Positions 35,244-44,674 of a stretch of 50,842 nucleotides of DNA are shown here, one piece after another (position 1 is the first letter of the stretch; every line of letters begins with the position of its first letter). The notes beneath the pieces were generated by a model that searched no databases, was not told the DNA's origin, and saw only the letters and a program-made list of their open reading frames with translations. The position numbers were made by a program, and so were the translations under genes. The DNA is from Flavobacterium sp. (GTDB lineage Bacteria > Bacteroidota > Bacteroidia > Flavobacteriales > Flavobacteriaceae): positions 1 through 50,842 of the forward strand of contig NZ_JAPZUB010000055.1 of assembly GCF_027533505.1 (NCBI RefSeq), written 5' to 3'.

Positions 35244-36761
35244 TTACACCAATGAGCGACCGGTCATGGCTGCGGGTTGCGGAATGCCCATCAAGGCTAA
35301 AATGGTGGGCGCGATATCACCCAAAATTCCAGACTCGATGTGTTTACGATCGGGGTCGATTAAAATCAACGGGACGGGATTGGTGGTGTGGGCGGTGTTG
35401 GGGGAACCGTCGGGATTGATCATGGTTTCACAGTTTCCATGGTCGGCAATGAGCAAGGTGGTATACCCATGCGCTAGAGCTACGGGAATAATTTCGGAAA
35501 CACATTGATCGACGGCTTCACAAGCTTTAATCGCCGCTTCCATGATTCCGGTGTGTCCCACCATATCGCCATTGGCAAAATTCAAACAAACAAAATCGGC
35601 CGATTCTTGAACCAATTCAGGAATCAAAGCATCTTTCAATTCAAACGCACTCATTTCAGGTTGTAAATCGTAAGTGGCCACTTTGGGCGAGTTGCGTAAA
35701 ATGCGACTTTCCCCTTCAAAGGGAACTTCACGTCCGCCCGAAAAAAAGAAGGTCACGTGGGGATATTTTTCGGTTTCGGCAATGCGAATCTGTTTTTTTC
35801 CGGCTTTTTCAAGGACTTCCCCCAAGGTTTCGCTTAAGTTGTCTTTGTCGTAAATGACATGCACATTTACATAGGTATCGTCATAGTTCGTCATGGTAAC
35901 GTAATACAAAGGCAATTTGTGCATACCAAACTCCGGAAAGTCTTTTTGCGACAAGGTTTCTGTCAATTCGCGTCCGCGATCGGTTCGGAAATTAAAGAAA
36001 ATCACCACATCATCTTCCGCGATAACAGCCGTGGGCTCCCCATTGGCTTGCGTCACTACCAAAGGTTTGATGAATTCATCGGTTACGCCCTCGTCATAAC
36101 TTTGCTGAATACGGGCAAGGAGGTCCTTGGTTTTTTCACCTTCGGCATGGACTAGTAAATCATAGGCCAATTTAACCCGTTCCCAACGCTTGTCTCGGTC
36201 CATGGCATAATACCGTCCGATAACAGTGGCAATTTTTGCGTTAGACTGTTGGGTGTAGGCAAGTAAATTAGCCAAGTCGGTTTGCGCCGATTTCGGATCA
36301 ACATCGCGGCCATCCGTAAACGCATGAATGTACACGTGTTCTAAGTCGTAAGAAGCCGCCGCATCCAACAAACCGTATAAGTGAGATGTATGCGAGTGCA
36401 CACCTCCATTGGAAACCAATCCTAAAAAATGGACTTTTTTTCCCTGCTTTTTGGCATATTCAAAAGCATTTATCAAGGGTTGCTCATGGCGTAAGGTTTG
36501 GTTTTGAACGGCTAAATTTATTTTTGCCAAATCTTGGTATACAATACGACCTGCACCGAGATTCATGTGGCCCACTTCGGAGTTGCCCATTTGTCCTTCT
36601 GGGAGTCCCACGTGCAACCCATCGGTGCGCAATTCAGCATGGGGGTAGCGGGTGTATAAACTTTGAATAAAGGGAACTTGGGCATTGTCGATAGCCGAAA
36701 CTTTGGGGTCGGGTGACTTTCCCCAACCGTCCAATATCATGAGAATAACTTTTGAATTCAT
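35244..36761 (-). CDS. gpmI: 2,3-bisphosphoglycerate-independent phosphoglycerate mutase
   Basis: 505 residues from the ATG at 36761, where the family begins (MNSKVILMILDGWG); the open frame above is not conserved and includes the promoter. GpmI interconverts 3- and 2-phosphoglycerate with a phosphoserine intermediate and two Mn2+. Visible: metal Asp11 in DGWG, nucleophile Ser61 in GQMGNSEVGHMNLGAG, HAFTDGRDVDP at about 145-155, the arginine-rich IGRYYAMDRDKRWERV at about 180-195, and late metal motifs NFANGDMVGHTG (about 399-410) and IADHGNCE (about 443-450). Its own promoter and terminator make it a single-gene unit. Confidence 0.97.
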   Translation of the reverse strand: MNSKVILMILDGWGKSPDPKVSAIDNAQVPFIQSLYTRYPHAELRTDGLHVGLPEGQMGNSEVGHMNLGAGRIVYQDLAKINLAVQNQTLRHEQPLINAFEYAKKQGKKVHFLGLVSNGGVHSHTSHLYGLLDAAASYDLEHVYIHAFTDGRDVDPKSAQTDLANLLAYTQQSNAKIATVIGRYYAMDRDKRWERVKLAYDLLVHAEGEKTKDLLARIQQSYDEGVTDEFIKPLVVTQANGEPTAVIAEDDVVIFFNFRTDRGRELTETLSQKDFPEFGMHKLPLYYVTMTNYDDTYVNVHVIYDKDNLSETLGEVLEKAGKKQIRIAETEKYPHVTFFFSGGREVPFEGESRILRNSPKVATYDLQPEMSAFELKDALIPELVQESADFVCLNFANGDMVGHTGIMEAAIKACEAVDQCVSEIIPVALAHGYTTLLIADHGNCETMINPDGSPNTAHTTNPVPLILIDPDRKHIESGILGDIAPTILALMGIPQPAAMTGRSLV

Positions 36762-36777
36762 TGCAAAATAATTTAAG

Positions 36778-36809
36778 CAAAGGTACGGCAATTCGGTGGG
36801 CTGAATCAA
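36778..36809 (-). promoter_or_regulatory. Promoter of gpmI (TTG-N21-TACCTTTG)
   Basis: On the minus strand TTG at 36809-36807 is followed after 21 bp by TACCTTTG (36785-36778), 16 bp before the ATG. Confidence 0.65.
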
Positions 36810-36850
36810 GTCTCCACCCATAGAATATTCTCAAAAATAAAGGAGGAATT

Positions 36851-39274
36851 TTACTTTTTTCGTAATGAATTGTAGTCAACAAAATAGCGAACACTCACCG
36901 AAAGAATGTGGTCTAAGCTATCGGCACTCATAACACGCCCAAAATTACTGCGGGTGTCAATATTGAAATCTGCATTATTGAATAAAAAGGCATTATTGCG
37001 GTACAAGATGTTGATTTGACTTCCTGGCGCAAACCACCATGAGAAATTCAAGTCACAGTTCCAAGTGTTGAAATTCTGGTCGGCATCAAAGGCATCGGCT
37101 CCCAAATTGGTCAACGATCCGTCGGTATTCAAACTGTAATAGCGGTTATATAACGCATACGACCAGTAATAACGGGCAATAAGGTTGATGGTGATGTTAT
37201 GATTGATCGAATACTTTCCAGTGATGGCCAAAGTGTGCGTAGTGACATCGCGGCGCCCCATGTAGATAGCACCCAAAATATCATTTTGTCCTGTATATCC
37301 AATATTGTTGTTTTGAAAACTATAACTGTAGTCCCACACCATCGAAAATTTATTGGAAAAACGATAGCGTGGCGCCAATTGCACATAATACGAACGACGT
37401 CCTTCTTCGTTGAGATAGGTGAACGAAGGATTAAAATCTATGGCAAACGGACGGTTGTAATTGGTCGAGATATACGCAAATACATTGAAGGTTTCAGGAA
37501 GCGTTAAAAATCGAGTGTCAAACTCGGTGCGCGCTTCATAAAAATCATACACTTTGATGGGGCGTGTGCTCATTCCAAACCCATAGTAATCGTTTTTCTT
37601 GTCAACAATATTGACATTATACCGTAAATTAAGTTGCTGTACCCGTCCTGTTCGGTTATCAAATTCAGAATATCCATTCACAAACAAACTAAAGGTGTTG
37701 AATCGTTTGGTAGGATTCAAGATACGGTAACTCGCATTGGCATACAACGAATGGTAATGCGTTTGAAAGTTGACGCCCAAATCATTAATATCAAAAAAGG
37801 TACTTACATATTGTCCGCCAACTCCGAAGCGATATTTACCACTAGTTTCCCCAAAGAACAAAGAGGTGTTATATCCCGTTAAATCGCGTGCTTCAGGACG
37901 TTTGATGGTGCTAATTTTATAATCGCCACTCAAATTGAAGGTGTTCTCACGGGTATTTAAGTCAAACAAAAGCGCCGTCACATTGGCATCCCGAAAATGA
38001 CCCTCGCGGGTGACATTGGTATTGATCAAACTCACCGATGAATTCTTGCGAAAACGTTGATCCAACACCATTAAGTTGTAGTTGGTTAATGGTTCTACCA
38101 ATTCCTTGCGCGTTTCCCCCGTAACGGTATTGCGAATATCCGAAAACATGCGTTGGGTTAAGGCATTTAGTATCCCTACGCCCAAACCTTTTTCAGTACG
38201 TCCTGAGACTTTCATGGCATTATACAAATTTACGGCTACAGGACGCTCTACAACTTCTTCGTTGGGACCCAAATTTTCTTGTAAAATGGGGGTTCCTCCA
38301 ATACGTCGAGAGTAAAGCAAATCGCCTTTACTGAACATTTCAGTCCCCTCCGTAAAAAACGGACGGTTTTCATTGAACGTTTGTTCAAAGGGACCTAAAT
38401 TGAGGACTACATTGTCAAATTTGGTTTGACCAAAATCTGGAATCAATATCGCATCCAAAGTAAAAGCATCGTTAATGCCGTATTTGACATCCATACCGCC
38501 TTTTAATTCACCATTGGTTTTTTGACGGTTATTGGTGTTGAGGTAAAATGACGAATAGGGAATGAAAAACAAACGCGTTGGGGTTTTGATGTTTTCAATG
38601 CCCTCCAAAATCCCAGCTTGATTGGCTTCGGTGCCAATTTTGTTGTCGATCAAGTTCCATGTATACTGAAAACGGATGGTTTTTACTTCGCGATAAAAGT
38701 TAATACCCCAAGTTTGTTTTGCATTGGGAGGGAATCGCAAGGCCGCATAGGGAATTTTAAATTCGGCTACCCAACCAAAATCGGTAATTTTTACATCACT
38801 TTCCCAAATGGCATCCCAAGAGAAATCCTCACCATTGGTGTCGGTATACACGCAATCTTGTTGTACCCCCGCAGCACTAACGAAAAAACGAAAATCTTGT
38901 TGACCGTCATTATACCCGTTTAAAATCACCCCAAAATGATCTGCTGTAGCAAAGTCATCGCGTATGGTTAACTCCCGTAAAATGGTTTCCGGTTGACTGT
39001 CATACAGGATCGCCCCTACATACAAAGCTTCATTGCTGTAGACTACTTTTACGACCGATTTACGGGTGGGTTCTTCCAACGTACCATTGTCAGGCTCAAC
39101 CATCACAAAATCGGTAGCTACATCCGCAGTAGCCCATGCTTTTTCGTCGAGCACACCATCAATGGTAAACTTCTCATCCGAGAATTGGGTGCGCAACGTT
39201 TTCTTGGGAGCCTGTGCAAGGCCGTAAACCGAAAGCAATAAAAAGAGGAAAATATATCCGATTTTTGGCTTCAT
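36851..39274 (-). CDS. DUF5916 outer-membrane beta-barrel-type protein with N-terminal CBM9-like domain
   Basis: 807 residues from the ATG at 39274 (MKPKIGYIFLFLLL... signal peptide ending GLAQ); the upstream open frame is not conserved. The N-terminal 200 residues resemble a carbohydrate-binding family 9-like domain (FTIDGVLDEKAWATADVATDFV, EALYVGAILYDS, FGVILNGYNDGQQDFRFFVS). The rest is DUF5916: DFGQTKFDNVVLNLGPFEQ, FNENRPFFTEGTEMFS, LYSRRIGG, then many alternating aromatic strands such as YRFSNKFSMVWDYSYSF and a C-terminus VRYFVDYNSLRKK. The strands suggest a beta-barrel in the outer membrane. The function is unknown; a role in uptake or sensing of a glycan is only a guess from the N-terminus. 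Confidence 0.85.
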   Translation of the reverse strand: MKPKIGYIFLFLLLSVYGLAQAPKKTLRTQFSDEKFTIDGVLDEKAWATADVATDFVMVEPDNGTLEEPTRKSVVKVVYSNEALYVGAILYDSQPETILRELTIRDDFATADHFGVILNGYNDGQQDFRFFVSAAGVQQDCVYTDTNGEDFSWDAIWESDVKITDFGWVAEFKIPYAALRFPPNAKQTWGINFYREVKTIRFQYTWNLIDNKIGTEANQAGILEGIENIKTPTRLFFIPYSSFYLNTNNRQKTNGELKGGMDVKYGINDAFTLDAILIPDFGQTKFDNVVLNLGPFEQTFNENRPFFTEGTEMFSKGDLLYSRRIGGTPILQENLGPNEEVVERPVAVNLYNAMKVSGRTEKGLGVGILNALTQRMFSDIRNTVTGETRKELVEPLTNYNLMVLDQRFRKNSSVSLINTNVTREGHFRDANVTALLFDLNTRENTFNLSGDYKISTIKRPEARDLTGYNTSLFFGETSGKYRFGVGGQYVSTFFDINDLGVNFQTHYHSLYANASYRILNPTKRFNTFSLFVNGYSEFDNRTGRVQQLNLRYNVNIVDKKNDYYGFGMSTRPIKVYDFYEARTEFDTRFLTLPETFNVFAYISTNYNRPFAIDFNPSFTYLNEEGRRSYYVQLAPRYRFSNKFSMVWDYSYSFQNNNIGYTGQNDILGAIYMGRRDVTTHTLAITGKYSINHNITINLIARYYWSYALYNRYYSLNTDGSLTNLGADAFDADQNFNTWNCDLNFSWWFAPGSQINILYRNNAFLFNNADFNIDTRSNFGRVMSADSLDHILSVSVRYFVDYNSLRKK

Positions 39275-39292
39275 TAACAGTGGGTTGGTGTG

Positions 39293-39300
39293 CAAATATA
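39293..39300 (-). promoter_or_regulatory. -7 box of the DUF5916 gene
   Basis: TATATTTG on the minus strand, 18 bp before the ATG at 39274, matching the consensus perfectly; no TTG at the right spacing. Confidence 0.5.
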
Positions 39301-39449
39301 ACGATATTCCCGAATCGTAACGGGAAGTGCGAAGGTAATTGGAATTTAAATTACCTGCCATTTTTTGTATAAAAATCTTATTATTTTACATAAAAAACGC
39401 ATTTCGTCGATGAAATAAGTATTTAATCGTCTTTTTTGTGCTATTTTTC

Positions 39450-39480
39450 TTGGTCATTCCAAACCAACTCCCTACATTTG
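39450..39480 (+). promoter_or_regulatory. Promoter of the small L,D-transpeptidase gene (TTG-N20-TACATTTG)
   Basis: TTG at 39450-39452 and TACATTTG at 39473-39480 with 20-bp spacing, 43 bp before the ATG at 39524. Confidence 0.6.
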
Positions 39481-39523
39481 AAATCCCAAATCGTATTACT
39501 TAACCTAAAAATTCGGATGCCTA

Positions 39524-40216
39524 ATGCGTGGTCTTGTATTGGTTTTATCGCTGGTATTGGTTTCTTTTTCGACGGTGCCTACCCCAGAAATGATGCCTTC
39601 GTTTTCGCTCTCAGAAGCGCAATTTCATTTTCAAAAACTCACGACGCATTCAAGTTCGTATCCTTCTTGGACTTGTTTTGCTTACGCCGAACAAGGCTAT
39701 CAAAAGTTAGTCGCTTCCGGGAAAATCAATAATCCCTACCTCACGGTCGTCGATTTTAGTTTGCCCTCCACCCAAAAGCGGTTGTGGGTAATCGATATGC
39801 AACAGCTTAAAGTGGTCCATCATACTTATGTTGCCCACGGTCGTCATTCCGGTTGGATCACTCCCACAGTATTTTCCAATACCCCAGAGTCGCAGCAAAG
39901 CAGTCTTGGGTTCTATCTCACAGGGAGTACTTATTTTGGGAAACACGGTTTGGCGCTCAAACTGAAAGGCATGGAGCCTGGATTTAATGACAAAGCTGCC
40001 GAACGCGCTATTGTGATGCATGGCGCTCCCTATGTTTCTGCGCAACACATTCAACGGCACCAACGCCTTGGCCGAAGTCAGGGATGTCCCGCCCTTTCAC
40101 AACAGGATGCGCAAGTGATTATTCCTGCCATTCAAAACGGTTCGTGTCTGTTTATTTATGCTCCTCAAGCGACTTATTTAGAACAATCAACTTTTATAGC
40201 GCAGCAACGTATATAA
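39524..40216 (+). CDS. Murein L,D-transpeptidase catalytic-domain family protein
   Basis: 230 residues with a signal peptide at about 1-20. The catalytic fold is of the YkuD-like type 2 domain: VVDFSLPSTQKRLWVIDM at about 75-92, YVAHGRHSG at about 102-110, LGFYLTGSTYFGKHGLALKLKGMEPGFND at about 128-156, IVMHGAPYV with His166, and GRSQGCPALS with the nucleophile Cys188. Enzymes of this family are predicted to cut or cross-link peptidoglycan stem peptides through a cysteine thioester. The 3' end overlaps the convergent second L,D-transpeptidase gene by 30 bp. Confidence 0.88.
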   Translation: MRGLVLVLSLVLVSFSTVPTPEMMPSFSLSEAQFHFQKLTTHSSSYPSWTCFAYAEQGYQKLVASGKINNPYLTVVDFSLPSTQKRLWVIDMQQLKVVHHTYVAHGRHSGWITPTVFSNTPESQQSSLGFYLTGSTYFGKHGLALKLKGMEPGFNDKAAERAIVMHGAPYVSAQHIQRHQRLGRSQGCPALSQQDAQVIIPAIQNGSCLFIYAPQATYLEQSTFIAQQRI

Positions 40217-41875
40217 ATCAGCATCGAGACAGTAAATATCTTCTCTAAAGTGAAGTGTTCCGTTTTCCTCCCAAGCGGTCCAATACCATTGGTGTATTCG
40301 AATGTCTTCTTTGATTTTTAAAACAATGGTTTTTAATTCGGCTTTCGGCAGTTGGATCGGGGCTAGTTTTACCTTTGGGTTTTTGGCTTTCACGAGGGCT
40401 TGTTTTTTTTCTAAGGCTTTGATTTTAGCCTCCCGCAATTTTTGATAATGTTTGATATTGGTCGTGTCCTTTATCTTTTGTAACGGCCATTGTAAGGTGT
40501 CATTCAGTAAATGAGCAGCCATCTCCAGCGGGCGTTCTAAGCGCACACAACCCGAACTCAACGAACGAAACGAAAGCGAAAAATAATCCCGATGGTTGGT
40601 GTCGTGTAAATAGACGGTGAATCGGTTGGGGAAATTAATTTTCATCAGCCCTAGCGAGTTGTTGCGGCCGGGATTTTGGACATATCGGTATTTATAGGCA
40701 TCCTCCAAGCGCCATAGTCTAGGATCGACTTCTTGGTTGTTTCGATCGATTAGTTGCAACCCTTTTCTTTTGAAAAAGGTAGGATTTTTTTGAGCCTCAG
40801 GGAAAATATCTTCCTTCAAAATGGTGGGTGGTACGGTCCAATTCGGATTCAAATTCAAGTTGGTAATCTTTGAGGAAAGTACAGGCGTTCGTCGACTGTC
40901 GCGGCCCACAACAACCCGTTGCCTTTGAACGGTATCGTTGGCTTTGACGGCAACCAAGGTGTAATCGGGAATGTTAATCAATAAATAGTGCGCGCCCAAA
41001 TCTTTTGGATACCATCGCCAACGTTCCATATTCACTACAATCTGTTCGATACGCTGGTCTCGGGAGTAATTCAGGGCATCTATTGTTGCTCGTGCAATAA
41101 TACCATCAGGACGTAAACCGTGTCTTTTTTGAAAACGGAGTACTGCGGCCCGGGTTTTGGCATCATAAGTCGTCGTAAGGAGCGTGTCTTTCTCAGGGAG
41201 GTCTCCCCAATACATCAATCGTTTTTTGATGATGGGCATGTATTTGCTCTTTTGTTGGGGTTTAATGACTTCCTTCAAATTGACCAATCCGATAAATTTA
41301 TCGGGGTAGGTTTTCAGCAGTCGAAGCGCGCGTTTCAGCTTTTGATACACGGGATGTTTGGGATGACAGTTCGTCAGCAAAGCCGAAAGTTGATGGTTCT
41401 GCAATCCCTCATAAAGCATTTGTGCCACCGGCGTTGGCGTCCGCTTTACATCCCAATCCTCATAGAGCAAATCTGGATTGAGTTTTCCATCCGACGCATG
41501 GCGCAACCAACGTAAGGCACTGCGACTAAAGCGAATTTCAGTATCTATTTGCAACGAGTCGGTAAGGCTGTCAAACTGTGCATGTCGTTGCGCTAAAAGG
41601 GTATAATCGTAATCAGAAGCCCGTAGTCCTTCCCATTCGGCTTGCCCGAGGTGCAGCAGTAAGGTGTCGCGCAAAGCCGTGTTGCTCCACGCGGGGGTAA
41701 ATTGGGTGCGGCGGTAAAAGTCTTTGAGCAACCCATTTTTCTCAAATAGTACATGGGTAGAATCAATCGTAGTGGGATGCATTTCAAAACAAGAAATCTC
41801 CTTCGGATGTTTCGTCATCCATCCGAACCAAAGCAATCCCGGGAGAACAATGCTCCAAAATCCTGCGTTTCTCAT
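40187..41875 (-). CDS. L,D-transpeptidase of the YcbB/LdtD type
   Basis: 562 residues. An N-terminal hydrophobic stretch (FWSIVLPGLLWFGWM, 6-20) is a signal or anchor. The order is typical of YcbB: a scaffold domain up to about 230, a peptidoglycan-binding helix bundle at about 236-268 (TRAAVLRFQKRHGLRPDGIIARATIDAL), then the YkuD domain (YLLINIPDYTLVAVKAND at about 297-314; VGRDSRRTPVLSSKITNLNLNPNWTVPPTI; His424 in VYLHDTN; Cys443 in SLSSGCVRLERP). It makes 3-3 crosslinks in peptidoglycan. The start overlaps the GNAT stop by 4 bp and the end overlaps the convergent L,D-transpeptidase gene. Confidence 0.92.
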   Translation of the reverse strand: MRNAGFWSIVLPGLLWFGWMTKHPKEISCFEMHPTTIDSTHVLFEKNGLLKDFYRRTQFTPAWSNTALRDTLLLHLGQAEWEGLRASDYDYTLLAQRHAQFDSLTDSLQIDTEIRFSRSALRWLRHASDGKLNPDLLYEDWDVKRTPTPVAQMLYEGLQNHQLSALLTNCHPKHPVYQKLKRALRLLKTYPDKFIGLVNLKEVIKPQQKSKYMPIIKKRLMYWGDLPEKDTLLTTTYDAKTRAAVLRFQKRHGLRPDGIIARATIDALNYSRDQRIEQIVVNMERWRWYPKDLGAHYLLINIPDYTLVAVKANDTVQRQRVVVGRDSRRTPVLSSKITNLNLNPNWTVPPTILKEDIFPEAQKNPTFFKRKGLQLIDRNNQEVDPRLWRLEDAYKYRYVQNPGRNNSLGLMKINFPNRFTVYLHDTNHRDYFSLSFRSLSSGCVRLERPLEMAAHLLNDTLQWPLQKIKDTTNIKHYQKLREAKIKALEKKQALVKAKNPKVKLAPIQLPKAELKTIVLKIKEDIRIHQWYWTAWEENGTLHFREDIYCLDADLYTLLRYKS

Positions 41876-42336
41876 AGTGTTTTAACCATTCGCCAGTGGG
41901 GTCCAACCTCGGGAATTTCAAATTCGTTTCCTTCACACACATACCCAAGGCGTTCGTAAAACGGTACTGCCGCGGTTCGAGCATTGCACCAAATTCGTGC
42001 TACGCCGGCTGCTTTTTGTGCGCTTTCTAAGGCCGTCAATAGCCATTTTCCAATCGATTTTCCTTGGTGTTCGGGTAAAATAGCCATACCTCGCAATTGG
42101 GATTCTCGATCGCTAGGTGCATCGGGCCGGGGTAAAGCATATACTGATGCAACACCAATTAATAGCCCATTTTCCCAAGCGCCCCAATGTTGGGTAGTCG
42201 ATTCGTCATCCCCTTGAAAATAACACGTAGCAACAGGTTTTCCTTGGCGCAAAACGGCGTGCCGTACCGGAATTACTTCAGCGGACGAAACAGGAGTGCA
42301 ATGGAAATCAGCAGAAAAAGGCGATAAATTATTCAT
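41872..42336 (-). CDS. GNAT-family N-acetyltransferase
   Basis: 154 residues. The acetyl-CoA loop is LRGMAILPEHQGKSIGKWLLTAL at about 82-104 (Q/RxxGxG/A motif present as QGKSIG), and motif B is CNARTAAVPFYERLGYVCEGNEFEIP at about 117-142. VRHAVLRQGKP at about 24-34 and the GWENGLLIG-type strand are common in the family. The target is unknown. The stop overlaps the start of the YcbB-type gene by 4 bp, so the two are translationally coupled. Confidence 0.88.
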   Translation of the reverse strand: MNNLSPFSADFHCTPVSSAEVIPVRHAVLRQGKPVATCYFQGDDESTTQHWGAWENGLLIGVASVYALPRPDAPSDRESQLRGMAILPEHQGKSIGKWLLTALESAQKAAGVARIWCNARTAAVPFYERLGYVCEGNEFEIPEVGPHWRMVKTL

Positions 42337-42402
42337 CCTAAAATCGTTAGCTTTCGCTCAATTGAGAGTCTAAATATCGGGCAAAAAAAATTTATAAAAA
42401 AC

Positions 42403-42434
42403 TTGCACAGATAAAAACAATCGTCTTATATTTG
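42403..42434 (+). promoter_or_regulatory. Promoter of tRNA-Gly (TTG-N21-TATATTTG)
   Basis: TTG at 42403-42405 and TATATTTG at 42427-42434 with a 21-bp spacer, ending 11 bp before the tRNA. Confidence 0.75.
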
Positions 42435-42445
42435 CATCCACAAAA

Positions 42446-42521
<76 letters not shown>

Positions 42522-42528
42522 AAACAAA

Positions 42529-42556
42529 AACCTCTAGTTTTCTAGAGGTTTTTTTT
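42529..42556 (+). terminator. Rho-independent terminator of tRNA-Gly
   Basis: AACCTCTAG (42529-42537) and CTAGAGGTT (42542-42550) form a 9-bp stem with loop TTTT, followed by a run of T. Confidence 0.9.
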
Positions 42557-42578
42557 ATGTTCTAAAGAGCCTTTTTAT

Positions 42579-43286
42579 TTAAAGTTCCACCGGCCATTCG
42601 GTGCCCGATTCCAATTCTACGGGGGGTTCCTGGGCCACAAACCATCGGGCAGTCAAGGGTCCCATCAACCGAATGCAATCGCCCTCCACTTCCAACCAAC
42701 TTCCTTCGCGCAAACCTAACACCGGGATGTTGTTGTATGCATGAAATTCCTGTATTCGGGTTTCCCGCGTTTCACCCATATGCGTGCTGCTCGGATCGGG
42801 GTCCAAATAATGCGGATTCAAGTTAAACGGAATCACCCCCAACGTTTCAAACGATGGCGGATACACAATCGGCATATCATTGGTCGTTTGCATCGATAGG
42901 CCTGTAATATTGCTTCCTGCACTACACCCTAAATACGGTGTGCCTTGTGCTAGCGCCTTGCGCAAACTCGCCCACAAGTCCAAAGCATACAATTGCGAAA
43001 CCAATTGAAAGGTATTGCCACCCCCGGTAAAAAGGGCCTCAGCCTCCAATACCGCTTGCTTTGGGTTGGCAAACGTATGTAACCCAACCACGGCAATGCC
43101 AATTTTGGCAAAAGCCTCTTGCACCTTGACCGTGTAGGCGTCGTGCGATAGGCCACCCGGACGGGCAAAAGGAATGAACACAAGGGTTTTGACGCCTTCA
43201 AAATGTGTCGATAAACGGGGGAGAAGGTAGTCTAAATAAGCCCCTCCATGTAACGTGGAAGTGCTTGCAATCACCATTTTTTTCAT
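42579..43286 (-). CDS. pepE: Peptidase E (alpha-aspartyl dipeptidase, family S51)
   Basis: 235 residues, the usual length. The family cuts dipeptides with N-terminal aspartate. The nucleophile Ser122 lies in LGCSAGSNI, preceded by LFTGGGNTFQLVSQLY at about 86-101. The His/Asp region NLNPHYLDPDPSSTHMGETRETRIQEF at about 156-182 and the LGLREGSWL strand are conserved. Cytoplasmic. A -7 box is at 43311-43318. Confidence 0.93.
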   Translation of the reverse strand: MKKMVIASTSTLHGGAYLDYLLPRLSTHFEGVKTLVFIPFARPGGLSHDAYTVKVQEAFAKIGIAVVGLHTFANPKQAVLEAEALFTGGGNTFQLVSQLYALDLWASLRKALAQGTPYLGCSAGSNITGLSMQTTNDMPIVYPPSFETLGVIPFNLNPHYLDPDPSSTHMGETRETRIQEFHAYNNIPVLGLREGSWLEVEGDCIRLMGPLTARWFVAQEPPVELESGTEWPVEL

Positions 43287-43310
43287 GAGTTAGCAGCATT
43301 TCGTGAACGG

Positions 43311-43318
43311 CAAAGGTA
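43311..43318 (-). promoter_or_regulatory. -7 box of pepE
   Basis: TACCTTTG on the minus strand, 24 bp before the pepE ATG; no TTG at the usual spacing. Confidence 0.45.
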
Positions 43319-43384
43319 ACAATTAACAAAAATTTAGACGCATAAGAGCACCGATGCCCTTTGAAATTTCGGTATTTTTACCCC

Positions 43385-44128
43385 ATGCGATACGTCTGGA
43401 TTGTATTTTTTTTCACGGCAACCTTGCTTCAAGCGCAACCCAAGCCCTTTCGGTTGGAAGGTATTGTGCTCTCGGAAATGCGCAATGAATTGTCCAACAT
43501 CAATGTGACCAATATGGTGTCGCAAGTAACTGTCGTTACCGATGCCCAAGGAAAATTTAGCATTCCCGTACAACAGCAAGAGGCCTTAAAATTTAGTGCG
43601 GTAGGCTACGAAGATTTTTACCTGCGTATCGAACCCTTACACCAGCAACAAGGGCGCGTGATTGTCAAATTAAAGACCGCCGTTTATCAATTGGATGAGG
43701 TCAACATCATTCACCTGGACGCGCAAAAAATGGGGATTATCGATTACAAACCTAAAAAGTACACCCCCGCCGAACGCCGATTGGAAACCGCGGGACGCTT
43801 TAGCCCGTGGCAATTTTTATTAATTCCGCTGGGAGGAATGCCGCTTGACCCACTAATCAACGCCATTACAGGGCGAACCAAACGATTGGAAAAAGAACTT
43901 GAGGTTGAACGTCGGGAGTTTGCCCTTGAGGCCATGGAAGTCCAATTGGATTCGGTTTATTTTACGGATAAACTTCGCCTTCCCCCCGATCGAATTAAAG
44001 CGTTTCAATACTATGCTGTCGAAAATGCCGAAGTACGCGATTTGTTGAAAACAAATAATGTAACCCGTTTGCAATTCAAATTAGCACAATTGGTGGTCGA
44101 ATTTTTAAAAACCAAAGAAAATGAGTAA
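43385..44128 (+). CDS. Exported carboxypeptidase-regulatory-like domain protein
   Basis: 247 residues from the ATG at 43385 (signal peptide MRYVWIVFFFTATLLQAQ). The N-terminal CarboxypepD_reg-like beta sandwich is FRLEGIVLSEMRNELSNINV ... VTVVTDAQGKFSIPVQQQEALKFSAVGYED at about 21-83, as found in the plug region of TonB-dependent proteins and many Bacteroidota exported proteins. The C-terminal half has no recognisable domain but many Arg/Glu residues and a LDPLINAITGRTKRLEKEL helix. It has no beta-barrel. It overlaps the following DUF6702 gene by 8 bp; the two and the M1 peptidase form one operon. Confidence 0.82.
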   Translation: MRYVWIVFFFTATLLQAQPKPFRLEGIVLSEMRNELSNINVTNMVSQVTVVTDAQGKFSIPVQQQEALKFSAVGYEDFYLRIEPLHQQQGRVIVKLKTAVYQLDEVNIIHLDAQKMGIIDYKPKKYTPAERRLETAGRFSPWQFLLIPLGGMPLDPLINAITGRTKRLEKELEVERREFALEAMEVQLDSVYFTDKLRLPPDRIKAFQYYAVENAEVRDLLKTNNVTRLQFKLAQLVVEFLKTKENE

Positions 44129-44618
44129 ACGCTTGCTTTTCGGATGCTTAGGGTTGTGGATACTGACCTCTGGATTTTCCGAGCACAAATTTTATGTAGC
44201 CATCTTTCAAGTAGATCACAATGCCCCCAAAAAACGCATGGAAATTACCGCACGCGTCTTTGCCGACGACCTAAATTCCGCCTTGGATAAAAAGTACAAA
44301 ACGCGTCATTATCTCGCCTCCGACCAAGAAACGGAGGCGGATGTAGCCGATTTGAAAAAGTACTTTACCGCCCATTTGCGCCTCACCATAAGTCGACAAC
44401 CCAAGGCCTTACAATTCAAAAGTAAAGACTTGGATGGCAATGTTGTCGTTTGCTATTTCGCCATTCCCGACGTCCCAAAAGCCACCCCCTTGGAAGTTGA
44501 GAATACGGTATTTACCGAGCTTTTTGAGGACCAACAAAACATGATGCATTTTCACTACAACGGGACCAAGCAAACGCTACTCCTCACAGCCGAAAACACC
44601 AAAGGAATGTTAAAATAA
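44121..44618 (+). CDS. DUF6702-family exported protein
   Basis: 165 residues with a signal peptide (first 20). The DUF6702 pattern is visible: EHKFYVAIFQVDHNAPKKRMEITARVFADDLNSALDK at about 21-57 and VVVCYFAIPDVPKATPLEVENTVFTELFEDQQNMMHFHYNGTKQTLLLT at about 109-157. The function is unknown. In flavobacteria the family commonly lies next to an M1 metallopeptidase, as it does here (56 bp downstream). The start overlaps the preceding gene by 8 bp. Confidence 0.8.
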   Translation: MSKRLLFGCLGLWILTSGFSEHKFYVAIFQVDHNAPKKRMEITARVFADDLNSALDKKYKTRHYLASDQETEADVADLKKYFTAHLRLTISRQPKALQFKSKDLDGNVVVCYFAIPDVPKATPLEVENTVFTELFEDQQNMMHFHYNGTKQTLLLTAENTKGMLK

Positions 44619-44674
44619 TTCGCTCTATTGCAGTTAACCTCGTAAAAAAAAGTATTTTTAGGGCGCTAAAAAAT

